DNA of 9,730 bases from DATIJJ01 sp035478255 (lineage in GTDB: Bacteria > Pseudomonadota > Gammaproteobacteria > DSM-16500): positions 1-9,730 of the forward strand of contig DATIJV010000047.1 in NCBI GenBank assembly GCA_035478255.1. Direction: 5' to 3'. Of this stretch, positions 5,828 to 9,730 are shown piece by piece. Each line of letters opens with the position of its first letter. The first letter of the stretch is position 1. A program made the position numbers and the translations under genes. The notes beneath the pieces were generated by a model. That model saw only the letters and a list, made by a program, of their open reading frames with translations, had not been told where the DNA came from and ran no database searches.

Positions 5828-7160
5828 GCAGATTATTGAATTCGTTGAAGCGTATGGACTCAAAAGAACATACTGGCTGGCTTATAGCGGCGGTTTGGAT
5901 TCGCATGTGCTTTTGCATTTATTTTCAAGAGTTCGTTTGCGATATCCGATTTCTCTTAAAATTATTCATGTGAATCATGGAATCAGCGCGAATGCAAAAT
6001 CATGGGCGGAGCATTGTGCGCGAATTTCTGCAGAATTAAACATCGAATTGATTCAACAAAAAATTGAAATGACAAAGTCATCAAGTCTTGAGGGTCAATT
6101 GCGTGAGGCGCGTTATGCCTTATTCAAAAAATTATTGCAGCCTGATGATATATTAGTGACAGCGCATCATCAAAATGATCAGGCGGAAACTATTTTGCTG
6201 CAATTATTCCGCGGTGCGGGTTTGCCAGGACTTGCTGCGATGCCGCGAATAAAAAAATTAGGGAAAGGATTTCATGCGCGGCCGTTATTGGATTTGACTC
6301 GCGAAGATTTACAATCTTACGCGGTTTATCATCAATTAAATTGGATTGAAGATGAGTCTAATCTTAATTCACAATTCACGCGAAATTTTTTGCGGCATGA
6401 AGTGATGCCTTTGTTGATGAAGCGTTGGCCGACTGTGACGAAAATGTTGGCGCGTTCTGCAGAAAATTGTGCTGATGCCCAGCAATTAATTGATAACGGG
6501 ATCGGTGCACTTCCCAAAACACTTTCTGTTAAAAAATTATTAGCGTTGAGTGAAATTGAGCGGCGGCATACATTGCGCGCGTGGATAGTACAAGCGAATT
6601 TTTTACTACCTTCTGCGATAAAAATGCAGCATATTTTGCAAGATATGCTGCATGCGCGGGAAGATAAAATGCCGCATGTGGCGTGGAGCCAGGCGGAGAT
6701 TCGGCGTTATCGGGATAATTTGTTTTTGTCAGAGGCATTAAGAGTGCATGACGCGGCAGAAAAATTTGAATGGGATTTCCGTGGATCGTTGATGATGCCG
6801 TCGATTGGAATGCTGCAAGCGTTTCCGGTAAAAGGAAAAGGATTGCGCGCAGATTTAAAAAAAATATCGGTCCAGTTTAGGCAAGGTGGAGAAGTGTTGC
6901 GTTTGCCGGGGCGGAAACATCATCATGAATTGAAAAAAGTTTTTCAGATGTGGGGAGTTTTGCCTTGGCTGAGAAATCGAGTTCCTTTGATATACGTTGA
7001 TGGAGTTTTGGCGGCAGTTGTAGGATTTCATGTCGATGAAGAGTTTGCTGCGGGAGAGGGTGAAGCAGGTTGGGATGTGGTTTTGTTAAATGATCACGCA
7101 TTCTTCCAATTGCGGCTAGCGCGAGTTTTTGCTACAGTCGCCAAAACAAATGACATATAA
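5811..7160 (+). CDS. tilS: tRNA(Ile)-lysidine synthase
   Basis: TilS uses ATP and lysine to convert C34 of tRNA-Ile2 (anticodon CAU) to lysidine, switching the tRNA from Met to Ile identity and decoding AUA. It is essential in most bacteria. The product has 449 residues (E. coli about 432). The N-terminal PP-loop ATPase domain shows SGGLDS (26-31), HVNHGI (53-58), AHHQNDQAETILLQLFRGAG (118-137) and the RNFLRHEVMP block (191-200). A middle tRNA-binding domain follows, and a C-terminal domain (about 354-400) with RQGGE (357-361), LKKVFQ (374-379) and WLRNRVPLIYVDG (386-398). The last 40 or so residues are less conserved. The ATG at 5811 lies inside the accA coding sequence with no strong ribosome binding site before it, so translation is probably coupled to accA. 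The stop is 12 bp before pyrG. Confidence 0.96.
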   Translation: MDLLVKQIIEFVEAYGLKRTYWLAYSGGLDSHVLLHLFSRVRLRYPISLKIIHVNHGISANAKSWAEHCARISAELNIELIQQKIEMTKSSSLEGQLREARYALFKKLLQPDDILVTAHHQNDQAETILLQLFRGAGLPGLAAMPRIKKLGKGFHARPLLDLTREDLQSYAVYHQLNWIEDESNLNSQFTRNFLRHEVMPLLMKRWPTVTKMLARSAENCADAQQLIDNGIGALPKTLSVKKLLALSEIERRHTLRAWIVQANFLLPSAIKMQHILQDMLHAREDKMPHVAWSQAEIRRYRDNLFLSEALRVHDAAEKFEWDFRGSLMMPSIGMLQAFPVKGKGLRADLKKISVQFRQGGEVLRLPGRKHHHELKKVFQMWGVLPWLRNRVPLIYVDGVLAAVVGFHVDEEFAAGEGEAGWDVVLLNDHAFFQLRLARVFATVAKTNDI

Positions 7161-7172
7161 GATAGAAAAACC

Positions 7173-8819
7173 ATGACTCATTATATTTTCATTACTGGCG
7201 GCGTTGTTTCCTCCCTCGGAAAAGGCATTGCTTCCGCTTCTTTAGGCGCGATTCTCGAAGCTCGCGGTCTCAAAGTGACTCTTCTTAAACTGGATCCTTA
7301 TATCAACGTCGATCCCGGCACGATGAACCCTTCCCAGCACGGAGAAGTTTTCGTGACTGAAGATGGCGGTGAAACTGATATGGATTTAGGCCATTACGAG
7401 CGCTTTGTTCGTATCAAAACCTCTAAAATAAATAATTTTACCAGCGGTCGGGTTTACGCCAATGTGTTAAAAAAAGAACGCCGCGGAGATTATCTGGGAG
7501 GGACCGTCCAAGTCATTCCGCATATCACCGATGAAATTAAGCACTGCATTAAAAAAGCTGCGGAAGGTGTTGATATCGCGCTGGTTGAAATTGGCGGAAC
7601 AGTCGGTGACATTGAGTCTTTGCCTTTTCTTGAAGCGATTCGTCAAATGCGGGTAGAGCTTGGCCGCCAAAATGCTTTGTTTATTCATCTCACCCTTGTG
7701 CCATTTATTAAAACTGCGGGTGAAATCAAAACTAAACCGACACAGCATTCTGTCAAAGAATTACGTTCTATCGGTATTCAACCTGATATTTTACTGTGCC
7801 GCTCTGACCGTCCTTTGTCTGACAATGATCGTTCTAAAATCGCTTTATTCACAAATGTTGAAAAACGTGCAGTCATTCCGTTGCAAGACGTCGATTTCAT
7901 TTATCAAATTCCTCTGGAATTACATCACCGTTATCTGGATGAAATTGTTGTAGAATCTTTAGGAATTCAAGCTAAACCTGCAGATTTATCCGAATGGGAA
8001 CAGGTAATTGATTCCTATCGTAATCCCAAAAATGAAGTCACTGTTGCAATGGTCGGCAAATATATGGATTTGACGGAATCATATAAATCATTGGTTGAAG
8101 CTTTATTGCATGCAGGGATCCAGACACGCACACGCGTCAACATTAATTATGTTCATGCAGAAGATATTGAGCGAGAAGGCATTGAAATTTTAAAAGGCAT
8201 GGATGGGATTATTGTTCCCGGCGGGTTTGGGTCTCGCGGAGTGGAAGGAAAAATTTCTGCTGTGCGTTTTGCGCGTGAAAACAAAGTGCCTTATCTTGGA
8301 ATTTGTCTAGGCATGCAAATTGCAATGATTGAATATGCACGAAACAAAGCCAATATGCCGCATGCGAATAGCACAGAATTTCAGGCTGATACACCGTTTC
8401 CTGTGATTGCGTTAGTGACCGAATGGATTGATCATTCAGGGAATGTTGAAATGCGTTCTGAAAAATCCGATAAGGGCGGTACGATGCGTCTGGGTGGTCA
8501 GCCCTGTCAGTTGGTAGAAGATTCTCTGGCGCGAAAAATATATGGAAAAAACAGTATTATTGAACGTCATCGTCATCGTTATGAAGTGAATAATCATTTA
8601 TTGCCGCAAATTGAAGCGGCAGGGTTGAAAGTGTCGGGACGTTCTCATCAGGGCGAACTGGTGGAAATGATCGAATTACCTGATCATCCGTGGTTTATTG
8701 GCTGTCAGTTTCACCCGGAATTTACTTCTTCACCGCGCGATGGCCATCCTTTATTTAGCGGATTTATTGAAGCCGCAAAAGCTTATCAGGAGAAACGCAA
8801 TGCAGGTATGTGGTTTTGA
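7173..8819 (+). CDS. pyrG: CTP synthase, glutamine-hydrolysing
   Basis: PyrG aminates UTP to CTP with ATP and ammonia from glutamine, the last step of de novo pyrimidine nucleotide synthesis. The product has 548 residues (E. coli 545). The N-terminal synthetase domain (1 to about 266) begins with GGVVSSLGKGIASASLGAIL (9-28), including the P-loop Lys17, then KLDPYINVDPGTMNP (39-53), HGEVFVTEDGGETDMDLGHY (56-75) with Mg-binding Asp71, and Glu139 in VEIGGTVGDIES. After a linker comes the class I glutamine amidotransferase domain (about 287-545) with GGFGSRG (350-356), the nucleophile Cys378 in GICLGMQ, and His514/Glu516 in FHPEF completing the triad. Every expected catalytic residue is present. 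It starts 12 bp after tilS; the ribosome binding site is weak (AAGATAGA). The 3' end overlaps kdsA by 20 nt. CTP from this enzyme is needed to activate the product of the downstream Kdo pathway. Confidence 0.98.
   Translation: MTHYIFITGGVVSSLGKGIASASLGAILEARGLKVTLLKLDPYINVDPGTMNPSQHGEVFVTEDGGETDMDLGHYERFVRIKTSKINNFTSGRVYANVLKKERRGDYLGGTVQVIPHITDEIKHCIKKAAEGVDIALVEIGGTVGDIESLPFLEAIRQMRVELGRQNALFIHLTLVPFIKTAGEIKTKPTQHSVKELRSIGIQPDILLCRSDRPLSDNDRSKIALFTNVEKRAVIPLQDVDFIYQIPLELHHRYLDEIVVESLGIQAKPADLSEWEQVIDSYRNPKNEVTVAMVGKYMDLTESYKSLVEALLHAGIQTRTRVNINYVHAEDIEREGIEILKGMDGIIVPGGFGSRGVEGKISAVRFARENKVPYLGICLGMQIAMIEYARNKANMPHANSTEFQADTPFPVIALVTEWIDHSGNVEMRSEKSDKGGTMRLGGQPCQLVEDSLARKIYGKNSIIERHRHRYEVNNHLLPQIEAAGLKVSGRSHQGELVEMIELPDHPWFIGCQFHPEFTSSPRDGHPLFSGFIEAAKAYQEKRNAGMWF
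8788..8793 (+). promoter_or_regulatory. Ribosome binding site fixing the kdsA start inside pyrG
   Basis: AGGAGA lies six bases before the ATG at 8800 and within the pyrG coding sequence. It supports this start over an in-frame ATG at 8698, which would add 34 residues read from within the conserved pyrG amidotransferase domain. Confidence 0.75.
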
Positions 8820-9636
8820 GGTTGGTTTAGATAATCCGTTTTTTCTGATTGCGGGCCCTTGTGTGATTGAAAGCGAGCAGTTTGCGCTGGATACTGCGGG
8901 TGAATTAAAAGAATTAACTGAGCGTCTTAATATTCCTTTTGTATATAAATCGTCATTTGATAAAGCGAATCGTTCTTCTGCAAAAAGTTATCGGGGACCT
9001 GGTGTGGAAGAGGGCTTGCGAATTTTAAGTGAAGTCAAAAAGAAATTAAATGTACCAGTTTTAACGGATGTTCATGAAGATAGTCCGATAGAAGAAGTGG
9101 CTGATGTAGTGGATATTTTGCAGACGCCGGCTTTTTTATGCAGGCAAACGAATTATATTGAGCGGGTCGCGCGTCAGGAATTACCGGTGAATATTAAAAA
9201 AGGCCAATTTCTTTCGCCGTGGGACATGAAAAATGTTGTGGAAAAAGCGCATCGCACGGGTAACCAGCAGATTATGGTGTGTGAGCGCGGTGTGAGTTTT
9301 GGATATAACAATCTGGTTTCAGATATGCGCTCGATTGCGGTGATGCGCCAGACAAATTGCCCTGTTGTTTTTGATGCGACTCACTCTGTACAACTGCCGG
9401 GAGGATTGGGGAATACGACAGGCGGCCAGCGAGAATTTGTGCCGGTGCTCGCACGCGCGGCTGTAGCGGCAGGAATTTCAGGGTTGTTTATGGAAACGCA
9501 TCCTGACCCCGATCATGCGCCATCTGATGGTCCGAATATGTGGCCGTTGGGAAAGCTCGAAGATTTGTTAATTTGTCTTCAGGCGCTGGATAAAACAGTG
9601 AAGTCATTTGGGTTTGCGGAAGATGGGATTTTGTGA
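8800..9636 (+). CDS. kdsA: 3-deoxy-8-phosphooctulonate (Kdo-8-P) synthase, class II metal-dependent type
   Basis: KdsA condenses phosphoenolpyruvate with D-arabinose 5-phosphate to give Kdo 8-phosphate, precursor of the Kdo sugars that link lipid A to the lipopolysaccharide core. The product has 278 residues (E. coli 284) and is a TIM barrel. Visible motifs are AGPCVIES (18-25), SSFDKANRSS (51-60), TDVHE (89-93), FLCRQTN (112-118), KKGQFLSPWDM (133-143), ERGVSFGYNNLVSDMRS (162-178), FDATHSVQLPGG (191-202) and METHPDPDHAPSDGPN (231-246). The residue that is Asn in the E. coli enzyme (GGMN) is Cys21 here, and Cys21, His195, Glu232 and Asp243 match the metal site of class II enzymes such as that of Aquifex aeolicus, so it should need a divalent metal. 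The start at 8800 gives the family length and overlaps pyrG by 20 nt. No terminator follows before the repeat at 9669, so the transcript may continue; eno is a common next gene in related genomes. Confidence 0.97.
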   Translation: MQVCGFEVGLDNPFFLIAGPCVIESEQFALDTAGELKELTERLNIPFVYKSSFDKANRSSAKSYRGPGVEEGLRILSEVKKKLNVPVLTDVHEDSPIEEVADVVDILQTPAFLCRQTNYIERVARQELPVNIKKGQFLSPWDMKNVVEKAHRTGNQQIMVCERGVSFGYNNLVSDMRSIAVMRQTNCPVVFDATHSVQLPGGLGNTTGGQREFVPVLARAAVAAGISGLFMETHPDPDHAPSDGPNMWPLGKLEDLLICLQALDKTVKSFGFAEDGIL

Positions 9637-9668
9637 GAAGTGTGGCCTCGGTTTAATGTGAGAGAATC

Positions 9669-9730
9669 CGTCATTGCGAGCCGTGCTTTTCGGCGAAGCA
9701 ATCCAGGCTTTTAAAAACCTGGATTGCTTC
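9669..9730 (+). repeat. Interspersed palindromic repeat, copy running off the window end
   Basis: Bases 9669-9698 are the exact reverse complement of 1-30. The repeat then continues: GAAGCAATCCAGG (9695-9707) is mirrored perfectly by CCTGGATTGCTTC (9718-9730) around a 10-nt AT-only-but-one spacer. The window ends inside the second arm. The next bases, if the palindrome is complete, should match the sequence at 1-30. Within the visible arm is a small hairpin, GCCG (9680-9683) with CGGC (9691-9694), with loop TGCTTTT (9684-9690). The element begins 32 bp after the kdsA stop and is probably non-coding. Confidence 0.85.

Larger units (their letters stand above)
4874..9636 (+). other. Four-gene operon accA-tilS-pyrG-kdsA
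   Basis: All four genes lie on the plus strand with junctions of -17, +12 and -20 bases, and there is no room between them for promoters or terminators. An intrinsic terminator isolates them from the gene upstream, so transcription must start in the 4803-4873 leader or within the palindromic element. Translational coupling is likely at the two overlaps. Confidence 0.85.

Noticed and set aside
8698..8799. 34-residue N-terminal extension of kdsA
   Set aside because: It is pyrG sequence around the FHPEF motif read in another frame; the ATG at 8800 has AGGAGA six bases upstream and gives the family length.

Overview
The window looks like a chromosomal segment of a gammaproteobacterium with moderate to low GC. 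The five recognised proteins resemble gammaproteobacterial forms, and the order accA-tilS-pyrG-kdsA fits the Coxiella/Legionella side of the class (order Legionellales). That placement is an inference from gene content and protein resemblance; there is no rRNA or tRNA here to confirm it.

Layout. A 30-base repeat fragment lies at the extreme left end. dnaE (DNA polymerase III alpha subunit) follows on the minus strand (77-3517). A 133-base divergent intergenic region (3518-3650) carries a candidate promoter and a 25-bp dyad. It leads into a plus-strand gene for an unrecognised 320-residue membrane protein (3651-4613) whose N-terminal part resembles a U-box (E2-binding ubiquitin-ligase fold). 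That gene ends at a good rho-independent terminator (4623-4663). Immediately after it is a 139-bp nested palindrome (4664-4802), then a short leader and the four-gene plus-strand block accA-tilS-pyrG-kdsA (4874-9636). The block is so tightly packed (17-nt overlap, 12-nt gap, 20-nt overlap) that it is almost certainly one transcription unit. The right end (9669-9730) is another copy of the repeat at the left end, in inverted orientation and continuing into its own palindrome.

How the genes work together. The core genes are housekeeping: DNA replication (dnaE), the first committed step of fatty acid synthesis (accA), tRNA-Ile2 lysidine modification (tilS), CTP synthesis (pyrG), and Kdo-8-phosphate synthesis for the lipopolysaccharide core (kdsA). 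CTP is also the nucleotide that activates Kdo, so pyrG and kdsA are linked through CMP-Kdo, and accA supplies acyl chains for membrane lipid and lipid A. kdsA is of the metal-dependent class II type (Cys21, His195, Glu232, Asp243), unlike the E. coli enzyme.

The accessory content sits between dnaE and accA, which are usually neighbours on the same strand in gammaproteobacteria. Here dnaE faces away and the gap is filled by the U-box-like membrane protein, which has its own promoter and terminator and could be a host-directed effector, plus the palindromic element. The most unusual structural signal is that hairpins in two otherwise different repeat families (the 139-bp element and the repeat at the window ends) share the same seven-base loop AAAAGCA (TGCTTTT on the other strand) on unrelated stems.
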